This document shows positions 9,424 to 17,612 of a DNA stretch of 64,000 nt, piece by piece. The position numbers and the translations under genes are program-made. How positions within the stretch are numbered: position 1 is the first letter of the stretch; each line of letters starts with the position of its first letter. The stretch comes from Candidatus Melainabacteria bacterium MEL.A1 (GTDB lineage: Bacteria; Cyanobacteriota; Vampirovibrionia; Gastranaerophilales; Gastranaerophilaceae): positions 186,001 through 250,000 of the forward strand of contig CP017245.1 of NCBI GenBank assembly GCA_001765415.1, in the 5' to 3' direction. The notes beneath the pieces were generated by a model. The model was not told the origin of the DNA. It ran no database searches and saw only the letters and a list, made by a program, of their open reading frames with translations.

Positions 9424-10659
9424 ATGTCAATAGATGATGCGTTAGTAATGATTTTGGCAGGCGGAGAAGGGAAAAGACTTTATCCTTTGACTAAGGATAG
9501 AGCAAAGCCTGCAGTTCCATTCGGTGGAAGATACAGGATTATTGATTTTGTATTAAACAATTTTATTAATTCTGGATTTTTTAAGATTAAAGTTTTAACT
9601 CAATACAAATCAGATTCGCTGAATAAACACATCACTAGAGGATGGGCTTTGTCACCATTTTTGAACCAATATGTCGATTTAGCTCCTGCTCAAATGAGGA
9701 CAGGTTCTGATTGGTATAGAGGAACTGCTGATGCAATTTATCAGAATGTTTTTCATATTACAGATGAAGATCCAGACTATGTTTGTATTTTTGGTGGTGA
9801 CCATATTTACAAAATGGATGTTTCACAAATGTTGGATTATCACAAAGAAAAAAATGCAGATTTGACTATTTCGGCTATTCCAATTCCAATTGAAGAAGCA
9901 CATGAGTTTGGAATTATTGAGGTTGATGACGATTGGAAATTAATAAACTTTGTTGAAAAACCGCAAACAGCTCCAAAATCAATTCCTGGAAACCCAAATA
10001 TGTGTTTGGCATCTATGGGAAATTATATTTTTAATAAAGATAGTTTGTTAAAAGCTTTGGAAGAAGATGAGAAAATTGAAAATTCAAACCATGATTTTGG
10101 TAAAAATGTAATTCCGATGATGTTGAATGAAGGTAAACGTATCTATGTTTATAATTTTAATGACAACGCATTTCCAGGAATGTCCGATAGAGAACGTGGC
10201 TATTGGATGGATGTCGGTAGTATTGATGCTTATTGGCAAGCTAACATGGATTTGTTGGACTACGATCCTGAATTAAATTTGTATTCTCAAGCATGGCCAT
10301 TAAGAACATTTAATTACAACTACCCTCCGGCAAAATTCATTTGGGAGGAAGGTGAACGTGTTGGTATGGCAACAAACTCAATGGTATCGGAAGGTTGTAT
10401 TGTTTCAGGTGCCGGATTGTCAAGATGTGTTTTGTCGCCAAAAGTTAAAGTTAATAGTTTCTCACAAATTTCAGAAAGTATTTTGATGGAAAATGTTGAA
10501 ATTGGTCGTCATTCAAGAATTAAAAAAGCGATTATTGATAAGAACGTTATAGTTCCGGCAAATACAAGAATTGGGTTTAACAAAGAAGAAGATATCAAAC
10601 GAGGTTTTCATGTTTCGCCAAACGGAGTAACTGTAGTTCCAAAAGGTGCAAAACTGTAG
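9424..10659 (+). CDS. glgC: Glucose-1-phosphate adenylyltransferase (ADP-glucose pyrophosphorylase)
   Basis: Makes ADP-glucose from ATP and glucose-1-phosphate, the first committed step of bacterial glycogen synthesis. The 411 residues show the nucleotidyltransferase motif LAGGEGKRLYPLTKDRAKPA (about 11-30), PFGGRYRIIDF, the WYRGTADAIYQN block near 98-109, FGGDHIYKMD near 124, and a C-terminal left-handed beta-helix. AGAGGGG precedes the ATG. No glycogen synthase or branching enzyme lies beside it; the phosphorylase homologue is 24 kb away. Confidence 0.97.
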   Translation: MSIDDALVMILAGGEGKRLYPLTKDRAKPAVPFGGRYRIIDFVLNNFINSGFFKIKVLTQYKSDSLNKHITRGWALSPFLNQYVDLAPAQMRTGSDWYRGTADAIYQNVFHITDEDPDYVCIFGGDHIYKMDVSQMLDYHKEKNADLTISAIPIPIEEAHEFGIIEVDDDWKLINFVEKPQTAPKSIPGNPNMCLASMGNYIFNKDSLLKALEEDEKIENSNHDFGKNVIPMMLNEGKRIYVYNFNDNAFPGMSDRERGYWMDVGSIDAYWQANMDLLDYDPELNLYSQAWPLRTFNYNYPPAKFIWEEGERVGMATNSMVSEGCIVSGAGLSRCVLSPKVKVNSFSQISESILMENVEIGRHSRIKKAIIDKNVIVPANTRIGFNKEEDIKRGFHVSPNGVTVVPKGAKL

Positions 10660-10698
10660 TTTGAGAAAATTTTAAAATTTCTTAAAATTTTTTATATA

Positions 10699-10758
10699 AG
10701 ATTGTAAATCTTTATTAATATATTGCGATTTTTAGGCAATTATAAAGCTTTACAATCT
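10699..10758. repeat. 10-bp inverted repeat between glgC and the next gene
   Basis: AGATTGTAAA at 10699-10708 and its exact complement at 10749-10758, 40 bp apart. No T-run follows, so it is not a standard terminator; it may be a regulatory site for the gene at 10781. Confidence 0.4.
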
Positions 10759-10780
10759 TTATACTTTTGGGTGTAGAAAT

Positions 10781-11353
10781 ATGGCAATATCAGGTATTAC
10801 AGATTTTATTACAAACTCCACAATATACAAAGGTGCATCAACCGCTGCCAGAGAAATTAAGCAGGGCGCACTTGATTTAATACCGGAAGCCGTATATTCT
10901 GACAAAAAAATGGTTAATGGAATTAAAAAGACCGGAGAAAAAATTTCATCTGCTGAACAACGTTTAATTTTAGGTGCATCAGCTTTAATGTCACAACCGT
11001 TTATTGATGCGAATAATAAAAGAGTTGACGAAAAAACTCGAAAAGTTTCTGTTGCAAGAACTATTGCAAAAATAGTTGCAGGTACATTTACCGGATATTT
11101 TATTCGAAAAGGTTGTATTAAAGGAATAAAAGCGCTTTCTCAAGTTGAAGGTAAAAATGTTTCTAAATGGAAATCTATTTTTACACCAAAAAATATTAAG
11201 GACAATACTACAGATGCTTTTTTGCAATACAGAAACGCAATGGGTACAGTTGTTGCGCTTGTTGTGATGATGTTTACAAACTTTTTGATTGATGCTCCGC
11301 TGACTAAATTTTTGACAAATGCTCTTGTAAAAAAAGAGGAGGATAAACGATGA
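10781..11353 (+). CDS. Unknown protein, first of a coupled pair
   Basis: 190 aa, no recognised domain. Two hydrophobic stretches are visible, near residues 90-110 (VARTIAKIVAGTFTGYFI) and 157-175 (GTVVALVVMMFTNFLIDAPL), in an otherwise polar, basic protein, so it is probably membrane-associated. Its last four bases overlap the start of the next gene (ATGA), which implies co-translation and a shared function. The ribosome binding site is weak. I know such proteins only as hypothetical proteins from Gastranaerophilales-like genomes. Confidence 0.75.
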   Translation: MAISGITDFITNSTIYKGASTAAREIKQGALDLIPEAVYSDKKMVNGIKKTGEKISSAEQRLILGASALMSQPFIDANNKRVDEKTRKVSVARTIAKIVAGTFTGYFIRKGCIKGIKALSQVEGKNVSKWKSIFTPKNIKDNTTDAFLQYRNAMGTVVALVVMMFTNFLIDAPLTKFLTNALVKKEEDKR

Positions 11354-11991
11354 AATCACCTGCTAGTTTATTCTCTGATTTTAAAACCGTAATGTACAAA
11401 AATTATGGTGAAAATCCTGGTAAAATGCTTGTTCATACTGGTGTTTTAGGTTGGATTTTGTCATCTTTAGCACAAGTTAGTGCCGTAATTTTTAATGATA
11501 AAATTTCTCCGGAACAAAAAACTTTCTTAATTCCGCAAGAAATTGCAGATGCAGCGATAAACATTTTATCTTTTTATGCTATTACAAGTTCATTCAAAAA
11601 CGTTGCTTCAAAACTCGTTTCAACAGGTAAAATTACAACAAAACCTGTAAAAGATTTCTTGACTAAAAACGGCGTAAATTCTAACGAACATATTGGAAAA
11701 CTCGGATTTAATATCGAAAATATGGCAAATTTTTCTGATATTAAAGATGAGTACAAAAGTTTTAAAAATGGTGTAGATGTTGTCGCAAGTACAGTAGGTT
11801 CAATTATTTCTTGTAACCTTGTAACCCCTGTTTTGAGAAACCAATATGCTGCTAAGAAACAAAAACAAGCTCTTGCTAAAATGAATAAAGTTGATGGTAA
11901 TGTCGAATTGAAATCACCTCGTGGTATTTCAATGGATGCCTATATGAAAATGTCTGCAAATAAATATTCATCAGGTTCTTTAAAAATATAG
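11350..11991 (+). CDS. Unknown protein, second of a coupled pair
   Basis: 213 aa, translated from an ATG overlapping the upstream stop, with GAGGAGG as ribosome binding site. A hydrophobic segment lies near residues 33-55 (GVLGWILSSLAQVSAVIF) and others near 75 and 145. The tail is basic and ends in a Ser-rich stretch. No domain recognised. Its 3' end overlaps the convergent anti-sigma gene by 12 bp. Confidence 0.75.
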   Translation: MKSPASLFSDFKTVMYKNYGENPGKMLVHTGVLGWILSSLAQVSAVIFNDKISPEQKTFLIPQEIADAAINILSFYAITSSFKNVASKLVSTGKITTKPVKDFLTKNGVNSNEHIGKLGFNIENMANFSDIKDEYKSFKNGVDVVASTVGSIISCNLVTPVLRNQYAAKKQKQALAKMNKVDGNVELKSPRGISMDAYMKMSANKYSSGSLKI

Positions 11992-12516
11992 TATTTTGAT
12001 TATCCCAAAAACGATACAACTTACCATTATAAAAAATGCTGCTGAGAGTTTTAAAAACGGGTCAAAATTGTTTTCGGTTAGGCTCTCTTGCTGAATTTGA
12101 TGGGTTATTGATTTGGAATAGTCGGTTTTCAATTCGTTTTTAGTACGTTCAAAAGAAGAATGTAATAATTTTTTGAATGTATATATGTTTTCTAAATCTT
12201 GCCTTGCTAGAGGATTTGCAATTGCAAATTTTTTTATTTTAATATTTTCAAAATCGTTTAATTCATTATCAACGTATGCAGACAGGTTACTTTTAAAAGT
12301 TTCATATTGTTTGGTATTATATACAGGTTTGTTTTCTTCGTTTGGAATTTTTACGTATTTATTTAAAATTTGTTTTAAATGCTTATATTTTTCCATACAT
12401 TCAGGACAAATTTCGAGATGTTCTTGTACATATTGTGCTAATTTTTTACTTAATTTATCTTCTGTATAAAACGTTAAAAGTGCTATAACTTGTTCGCATG
12501 ATAGTTGGTGTTGCAT
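11980..12516 (-). CDS. Membrane-anchored anti-sigma factor (zinc-finger type)
   Basis: 178 aa. The N-terminus shows the ZAS/HC2 zinc-binding pattern C7 ... H33-x3-C37-x2-C40. A second, Cys-less module around residues 95-130 (LSAYVDNELNDFE) looks like a degenerate repeat of the same fold. The C-terminal 25 residues form a membrane helix. It lies 9 bp downstream of an ECF sigma gene, so it most likely holds that sigma factor at the membrane until a signal releases it. The signal is unknown. Confidence 0.85.
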   Translation of the reverse strand: MQHQLSCEQVIALLTFYTEDKLSKKLAQYVQEHLEICPECMEKYKHLKQILNKYVKIPNEENKPVYNTKQYETFKSNLSAYVDNELNDFENIKIKKFAIANPLARQDLENIYTFKKLLHSSFERTKNELKTDYSKSITHQIQQESLTENNFDPFLKLSAAFFIMVSCIVFGIIKILYF

Positions 12517-12525
12517 ATTTTCTCC

Positions 12526-13119
12526 TTATATATAAGCTTTTAAATCTTCTTGTAATTTCCCTCTTGCGCGTGCTATTCTTGATTTTACGGTTCCGACACT
12601 GGAGTGTGTAACTTGCGCAATTTCTTCATAACTCAAGCCTTGCAATTCTCTTAGAATTATTACAATTTTGAACTGGTTTGGTAGATTTAAGATTGCTTTT
12701 TTTATTATTTGTTCAAGTTCAGATGTCACACATTTTTCATGCGGTTTACATTTTTTATCAAGCAGTTGAAACTTTATTGGAGCGGTGTTTTCTGTTTCTT
12801 CATCAAGAGAAATTGTGTCAGGTTTTCGTTGAGTTTTTCTTAATTCATCATAAAAAAGATTTGTTATAATTTGATTTAACCAGCTTTTGAAGAGTTTTGG
12901 ATTTTTAAGGTTTTGTATGTTTTTTGCAACCCTAAGTAATGCTTCTTGAGTTAAATCAGAAACATTTTCCTTTTTGGAGCAAAGGTATGAAAAAGCAGCG
13001 TAGACATCTTTCTGTTCACGCCTGATAAGTTCTTCTAAAGCCTTGAAATCGTTTTGTTGTGACAGAACAACGAGTTCTTCCAAAGCCATTTTTTTATACT
13101 GAACCTTATTGTCCGACAT
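12526..13119 (-). CDS. ECF-type RNA polymerase sigma factor
   Basis: 197 aa with sigma region 2 (about residues 25-95, including DLTQEALLRVAKNI and FKSWLNQIITNLFYDELRK) and region 4 (about 135-190, LPNQFKIVIILRELQGLSYEEIAQVTHSSVGTVKSRIARAR, written here only to mark the helix-turn-helix region). It directs transcription of a stress or envelope regulon and is encoded just before its likely anti-sigma factor. Its Shine-Dalgarno AAGGAG is inside a hairpin at 13126-13146, which may control translation. Confidence 0.93.
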   Translation of the reverse strand: MSDNKVQYKKMALEELVVLSQQNDFKALEELIRREQKDVYAAFSYLCSKKENVSDLTQEALLRVAKNIQNLKNPKLFKSWLNQIITNLFYDELRKTQRKPDTISLDEETENTAPIKFQLLDKKCKPHEKCVTSELEQIIKKAILNLPNQFKIVIILRELQGLSYEEIAQVTHSSVGTVKSRIARARGKLQEDLKAYI

Positions 13120-13124
13120 ACTTT

Positions 13125-13146
13125 CTCCTTACATATATAGTAAGGA
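13125..13146 (-). promoter_or_regulatory. Hairpin enclosing the Shine-Dalgarno of the ECF sigma gene
   Basis: Read on the minus strand, TCCTTAC, a 7-base AU-only loop (TATATAT) and GTAAGGA form a perfect 7-bp stem. The Shine-Dalgarno AAGGAG, 5 nt before the ATG, is almost wholly inside the 3' arm. The weak, all-AU loop and short stem suit a thermosensor or a structure opened by the ribosome or a regulator. Function is inferred. Confidence 0.5.
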
Positions 13147-13218
13147 ATTTTTGTCAAGAAATGCTCATTCGTTGTATTATAGTCGGTTGTGTATATTTTT
13201 TTATAAACGATTGCAATA

Positions 13219-14460
13219 TTATTCAGCGCAGATGTAACCACGTAACGCAGTATAAGCCGCAACATAAGGAGATGCAAGGTAAATAGAACCTTCTACATTT
13301 CCCATTCTGCCTCTGAAATTTCTATTTTGCGTAGCAAGACAAACTTCTCCATCAGCTAAAGTTCCGGCGTGAACTCCTACACAAGGTCCACATCCCGGAG
13401 GTAAGATAGTCGCATTAGCTTCAACAAATGTTGTAATCAAGTTTTCTGAAAGAGCTTGCAAATAAACATCTTTTGATGCAGGACAAATTAGCATTCTAAC
13501 ATTTGAATTAACCTTTTTACCTTTAAGAATTTTGGCAACAGTTCGCAAATCTTCAATTCTTCCGTTTGTACAAGTTCCGACAAATACCTGATCAACTTTT
13601 ATATCTTTTAATTCTTCTACAGGTTTGGTGTTGTCAACTGTATGCGGACAAGAAACAGTATGTCCGATATCTTCGGCATTAATTTTTATTACTCTTTCAT
13701 AAACTGCATCTTCATCAGGTTTTAGGGAGTTGAATTTATCTTCTCTTCCACGAGATTTCAAAAATTCTCTAGTCTTGTCGTCTGCTATAAATAATCCGGC
13801 TTTTGCGCCTGCTTCTACTGCCATATTGGCAAGTGTAAATCTTTCTGACATAGACATATTTTCTATTGTTTCGCCACAAAATTCAAGGGCTTTGTAGGTT
13901 GCTCCATCTGCACCGATCATTCCGATTAGATGTAACATTAAATCTTTTGAACAAATACCTTCTTTAAATTTGCCTGTGACCTCAATTTTAAATGTTTGTG
14001 GAACTTTTAACCAAGTTTTACCTAATGCCATAGCTACGGCAATATCTGTTGAACCCATTCCTGTCGCAAATGCACCTAAAGCTCCTGATGTGCAAGTATG
14101 TGAGTCAGCTCCAACTAATATTTCACTTGGATTAACAAAAGTTTCAACTAATCTTTGGTGGCAAACACCAGCTCCAACATCAGATAACACAGCACCATAT
14201 TCTTTAGAAAAATTTCTCAAAACAGTGTGAGTGTTTGACAATTCTTTACGTGGACTTGGTGATGCGTGATCAATGAAAAGAATTGTTCTTTCCGGATTGA
14301 ACAATTTTTCTTTCCCTAACTTTTTAAACTCTTGAACAGTTAAAGGACCTGTACCATCTTGAACAGCAGTAACATCTACATTTGCAATAACTAATTCACC
14401 TGCTTTAACGTTTTTCCCTGCGTGTTTTGATATAATTTTTTCTGCTAATGTTTGTCCCAT
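13219..14460 (-). CDS. leuC: 3-isopropylmalate dehydratase/homoaconitase large subunit
   Basis: 413-aa aconitase-superfamily large subunit of the short LeuC2/HacA type. The 4Fe-4S ligands are C297 in GTCTNGR and C357/C360 in PPGCGPC; the GADSHTCTSGALGAFATG active-site block is near residues 117-134. With the small subunit at 58606-59100 it would isomerise 2-isopropylmalate, homocitrate or a related acid; sequence cannot decide which. AAGGAG precedes the ATG. A synthase-like gene is upstream on the same strand but separated by a duplicated block. Confidence 0.9.
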   Translation of the reverse strand: MGQTLAEKIISKHAGKNVKAGELVIANVDVTAVQDGTGPLTVQEFKKLGKEKLFNPERTILFIDHASPSPRKELSNTHTVLRNFSKEYGAVLSDVGAGVCHQRLVETFVNPSEILVGADSHTCTSGALGAFATGMGSTDIAVAMALGKTWLKVPQTFKIEVTGKFKEGICSKDLMLHLIGMIGADGATYKALEFCGETIENMSMSERFTLANMAVEAGAKAGLFIADDKTREFLKSRGREDKFNSLKPDEDAVYERVIKINAEDIGHTVSCPHTVDNTKPVEELKDIKVDQVFVGTCTNGRIEDLRTVAKILKGKKVNSNVRMLICPASKDVYLQALSENLITTFVEANATILPPGCGPCVGVHAGTLADGEVCLATQNRNFRGRMGNVEGSIYLASPYVAAYTALRGYICAE

Positions 14461-14794
14461 AACCTCACTCCTTTTTTACCTATTTTAGCATATTTTATTA
14501 TTTATGGTCAAGTTGAAAAACAATATTTTCTCCATAATAAAAAAGACCAACAAGTCTGTTAGTCTAGGGAAAAGGGAAAGGAAACAAAATATAAAATTTT
14601 TATTATATTCTCGCAAACATTTAAAGCAAAACAGATGCGAGGGTTAAGTTTTTTTGTTTATTCGATATATTACGGGTAATACCCGAGTGCGTTCAACTGT
14701 ATAAAGCGCCATTTCAATAATATTTGTAATACTAAGTTTTTTGTAAAAGCGCCTCTTAAGCAGTTGTAAGCTATGTGGTAGTAAGCTTCGCTTA

Positions 14795-15853
14795 CTAGCC
14801 GAATGTTTTGAATGTAGATTCAGTGTTCTTTTCAATAACTTTTTGAACCGCATCCATTTCAGTCGAAATTGCATCTTGTTCAGTATCTAATTGTTTCAAT
14901 CTTAATTCTAAGTTTTTATCTTCTGCTTGAATAATTTCAATCTTCGAGTTAATTTCTTGAATAGATTGATCATATTGATACTTGTCATATTCGTATTGGT
15001 TCATAGCATCGTCATATTTCGCTTGGTCAGTAGCAGTGTTAGTAGTAACCGCATAAGTAACTTCATCCGGTTTTCCAGGTTTAAGAGTTACGTTAATAAT
15101 ACGACCTGTTGCATCTTGTTCCATTCTTGCTTCAACACTCTTAACTTCTTCTGTTTTTTGAGCCGAGCCTATTGTGTAAGCCGGAATGTTACTTTGTGAA
15201 GAACCATTGTCAGAATAAATTGCATTATCTAATACATTTTTCTTGTTGAATATAGGTGACCAAGTTCCTGTAGATGTGTTTTGAACATATCTAACCATCC
15301 ATTTACTGTCATCTCCATATTGTTTGTTCAAGATTTCAATGTATTCGTTTTCTTCTTTCATTAATTTTTTGATTTGATCATTTGACAAAGTGTTAAGATA
15401 TTCGTCTTTACCTTTGAAAGCCGTCAAATCATCATCACTCATCGCATTTATAACAGCGTCAGTTCTAGTTTCCATTTGTCTTAATTGTTTAGAACCAACA
15501 TTATAAGGTCCACCTTTAGCACTTCTAGTAACAATAGATTGACCTGCAGATACAGCAGCAAAATCATCAGTCCAAGAAGAAGTGTAGCTGATTAAGTACA
15601 ATCCACCAGGTTGAGCAATCATAGTAGAAATAGAATTGCTTAAAGAACCATCTTCAAATGTGTAAACTGTTTTAGTGTAATCGTCAACAGACGGAGGAAC
15701 CGGCACTGCCATACCAAGAAGTTGGTTGTAGTAGTTAGCAGATTGGTTAGACAACGTAGTACGTTGTTGGTTAATCTGTTGGCCTTCAAATTCAACATTT
15801 GTTTTTCTTGCAGTAAGACCTAAAAATCTTGCCTGCGAAGCTGCCATACCCAT
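14795..15853 (-). CDS. Unknown coiled-coil protein, copy 1 of two identical genes
   Basis: 352 aa; the protein is identical to that encoded at 32936-33994. The N-terminus MGMAASQARFLGLTARKTNV continues with a Gln/Asn-rich helical stretch (EGQQINQQRTTLSNQSANYY) and lacks a Sec signal. Residues 280-345 are strongly coiled coil (YEYDKYQYDQSIQEINSK and following). The middle is a polar, probably globular domain. The style recalls exported helical filament or secretion-substrate proteins, but I do not recognise the family. AGGAAGACAGGTC precedes the ATG. All seven coding differences I found between copies are silent. Confidence 0.85.
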   Translation of the reverse strand: MGMAASQARFLGLTARKTNVEFEGQQINQQRTTLSNQSANYYNQLLGMAVPVPPSVDDYTKTVYTFEDGSLSNSISTMIAQPGGLYLISYTSSWTDDFAAVSAGQSIVTRSAKGGPYNVGSKQLRQMETRTDAVINAMSDDDLTAFKGKDEYLNTLSNDQIKKLMKEENEYIEILNKQYGDDSKWMVRYVQNTSTGTWSPIFNKKNVLDNAIYSDNGSSQSNIPAYTIGSAQKTEEVKSVEARMEQDATGRIINVTLKPGKPDEVTYAVTTNTATDQAKYDDAMNQYEYDKYQYDQSIQEINSKIEIIQAEDKNLELRLKQLDTEQDAISTEMDAVQKVIEKNTESTFKTFG

Positions 15854-15960
15854 GACCTGTCTTCCTTTCCGTTTGTTTCCTTATGTTTTACATGACGACA
15901 CATGTATTTGAAAACTTTAATTTTTTAGGAAGAATTGTTAACATTTTGTAACATTATGTA

Positions 15961-16058
15961 CCTTCCCTTTTAAGGGAAGGTAGGGATGGGTGCTATCCCG
16001 TAAGGGGACATTCATTAAAATCAGCACCCACCTAAATCCTCCCTCAAAAAGGGAGGAC
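15961..16058. repeat. Palindromic REP-like element, type A, copy 1
   Basis: Hairpin CCTTCCC/GGGAAGG (15961-15980), an inner inverted repeat TGGGTGCT/AGCACCCA (15988-15995 and 16023-16030), then hairpin TCCTCCCT/AGGGAGGA (16038-16058). The core GGGTGCTATCCCGTAAGG recurs at 34102-34199 (inside the duplication) and independently at 52397-52500. Confidence 0.85.
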
Positions 16059-16071
16059 TTAATTAACAAAA

Positions 16072-16151
16072 AGATCGCGGAATAAATCCGCGATGACAAA
16101 TATTGGTAAAATGTAAAATAAACATGTCATCGCGCACTTGTTGCGCGATCT
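16072..16151. repeat. Palindromic element, type B, copy 1
   Basis: Outer arms AGATCGCG/CGCGATCT, each arm being itself a hairpin (GATCGCGGAATAAATCCGCGAT and TCATCGCGCACTTG... arms shown only in part), with TGACA/TGTCA inside. It lies just upstream of the duplicated gene; the second copy is at 34213-34292. The 331-bp interval 15854-16184 holds only this element, the type A element and the presumed promoter. Confidence 0.8.
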
Positions 16152-16184
16152 AAATATTCATCATGTAGTATGAACAGATGTCTA

Positions 16185-17495
16185 CTATATTATTCTGTGC
16201 GGTTTAGTTAATAATCTTGCTTCAACACGTTCTTTTATTGCTCCTTGCGGTTTGTAGTACGGTGAAACAGTCATTACTTTTGCTGCAATATCAGGATAAT
16301 AATATATAAACCTCAATTCACTTGAAGTTAAAGGTTTTTGAGTGTGAACATTTGCATAACGAGCCAATTCAAGAATGTTGCGAGCTTCATGTTCATCTTT
16401 AAATTCAAGTTCAAGGTTGTCATAAACGTTTCTAAACCCTTTAATACCACCATATTCTCCTGTTGTAATCATTCTACCTGTTTCAATGATTTCGGGTTCT
16501 CCTCTACCAAGTTCTTCAAAATCATACAATTCATAGTTTCTGCGGTCTTTTAATGCTCCATCTGCGTGAATGCCTGATTCGTGCGCAAATGCGTTATCAC
16601 CAACTGCAGGTTGATTAATTGGGATAGGAACTCCAAAAGCGTATGATGTATATTTAGCAAGTTTCCATGTTTTACTCAAATCAATGTTTGGATCAATGTG
16701 ATATCTTTGTTTAAATCCTGCGGATTTAAGAATTGCAAGTAAGCATGATACCAGATCAGCATTTCCGGCACGTTCTCCCATACCATTTATTGCGGTATTA
16801 ATGTACGCATCAACTCCAGCATCAATTGCTGCTCTCGCTCCCATAACAGAACATGCGGTTGCCATGCCTAAGTCATTATGAAAGTGCATTTCAATTGGCA
16901 TTTCAGTTTCTTTTGCTATTTTGTAAATTCGTTCGTAAGTTGTTTGAGGATCTTCGTAACCTAGTGTATCGCAGTATCTGAAACGTTTTGCACCAGCTTT
17001 TTTAGCCTCATTTGCATATCTGATAAGAAAATCAATATCGCTACGAGATGCGTCTTCTGCATTAATTCCAATATCAATTGCACCCAGTGATTTTGCACAT
17101 TCAACTGCTTCACATGTCATGTTAATTATGTCTTGCGGAGTTTTCTTGCCTAAATATTTTCCATTAATCATTTGTTCGGAAGTTGATTGAGAAAGGTTAA
17201 TATATTTCAGTTTTGGGACATTTTTGAAAGAAAGCTCAACGTCAGAAGTAATTCCTCGCATCCAACCAGATAACCTTGTTCTTGAGATAACACCTCTTTC
17301 AACCAATTCAAGGTTTCCATTGAGGTAGTTTATTTCGTGTTGAGTAGTTGGAAATCCAAACTCGGATTGTGTAATTCCCATGTCATCAAGCATAAGGTTA
17401 ATAATTGTTTTTTGTAGTTTTGCTAAGCCAAGTCTGGATGTTTGAACTCCATCTCTGTTTGTAACATCAACGAAATAAATTTTGTTTTCTCTCAT
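16185..17495 (-). CDS. Homocitrate synthase / 2-isopropylmalate synthase family protein
   Basis: 436-aa HMGL-like acyltransferase that condenses acetyl-CoA with a 2-oxo acid. The N-terminal VDVTNRDGVQTSRLG is the metal-binding first strand, NAEDASRSD near residue 145 and MHFHNDLGMATA near 200 carry conserved acidic and His ligands, and AFAHESGIHADG near 305 is the family signature. By eye it is closer to NifV-type homocitrate synthases than to LeuA, and it lacks a long C-terminal regulatory domain. The start at 17495 has AAAGGAGT before it. It probably feeds leuC/leuD; the product is uncertain. Confidence 0.8.
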   Translation of the reverse strand: MRENKIYFVDVTNRDGVQTSRLGLAKLQKTIINLMLDDMGITQSEFGFPTTQHEINYLNGNLELVERGVISRTRLSGWMRGITSDVELSFKNVPKLKYINLSQSTSEQMINGKYLGKKTPQDIINMTCEAVECAKSLGAIDIGINAEDASRSDIDFLIRYANEAKKAGAKRFRYCDTLGYEDPQTTYERIYKIAKETEMPIEMHFHNDLGMATACSVMGARAAIDAGVDAYINTAINGMGERAGNADLVSCLLAILKSAGFKQRYHIDPNIDLSKTWKLAKYTSYAFGVPIPINQPAVGDNAFAHESGIHADGALKDRRNYELYDFEELGRGEPEIIETGRMITTGEYGGIKGFRNVYDNLELEFKDEHEARNILELARYANVHTQKPLTSSELRFIYYYPDIAAKVMTVSPYYKPQGAIKERVEARLLTKPHRII

Positions 17496-17612
17496 ACGTA
17501 CTCCTTTGTACACAAATATAAATAACTTGCATTTTTTGAAAATATTAATTACAATGTTAAGTATGAAATCTTTTATGATTTCTGTCAAGCATCTTTATAA
17601 AAACATAATATT

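Larger units (their letters stand above)
14517..16155. repeat. Large direct repeat, copy 1 (1.64 kb)
   Basis: Almost identical to 32657-34296 in the same orientation, 18.1 kb away. I count eight substitutions and one single-A length difference. The block contains the 352-residue gene, about 280 bp of its 3' side (no gene seen there; small hairpins only, such as AGTAAGC-TTC-GCTTACT at 14780-14796), its promoter side and two palindromic elements. Weaker similarity runs on to about 16170. No transposase, terminal inverted repeat or clear target duplication is seen. It splits leuC from the synthase-like gene. Confidence 0.95.

Noticed and set aside
14644..14874. 76-codon open frame overlapping the 3' end of the duplicated gene (also at 32785-33015)
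   Set aside because: It is out of frame with the 352-residue gene, lies on the same strand, has no ribosome binding site, and is identical in both copies only because the DNA is.
14517..16170. Insertion sequence or transposon
   Set aside because: The duplicated block has no transposase, no terminal inverted repeats at its ends and no obvious target duplication.
17500..17612. T-box or leader-peptide attenuator before the synthase-like gene
   Set aside because: No T-box motif, no run of Leu codons and no terminator/antiterminator pair were found.
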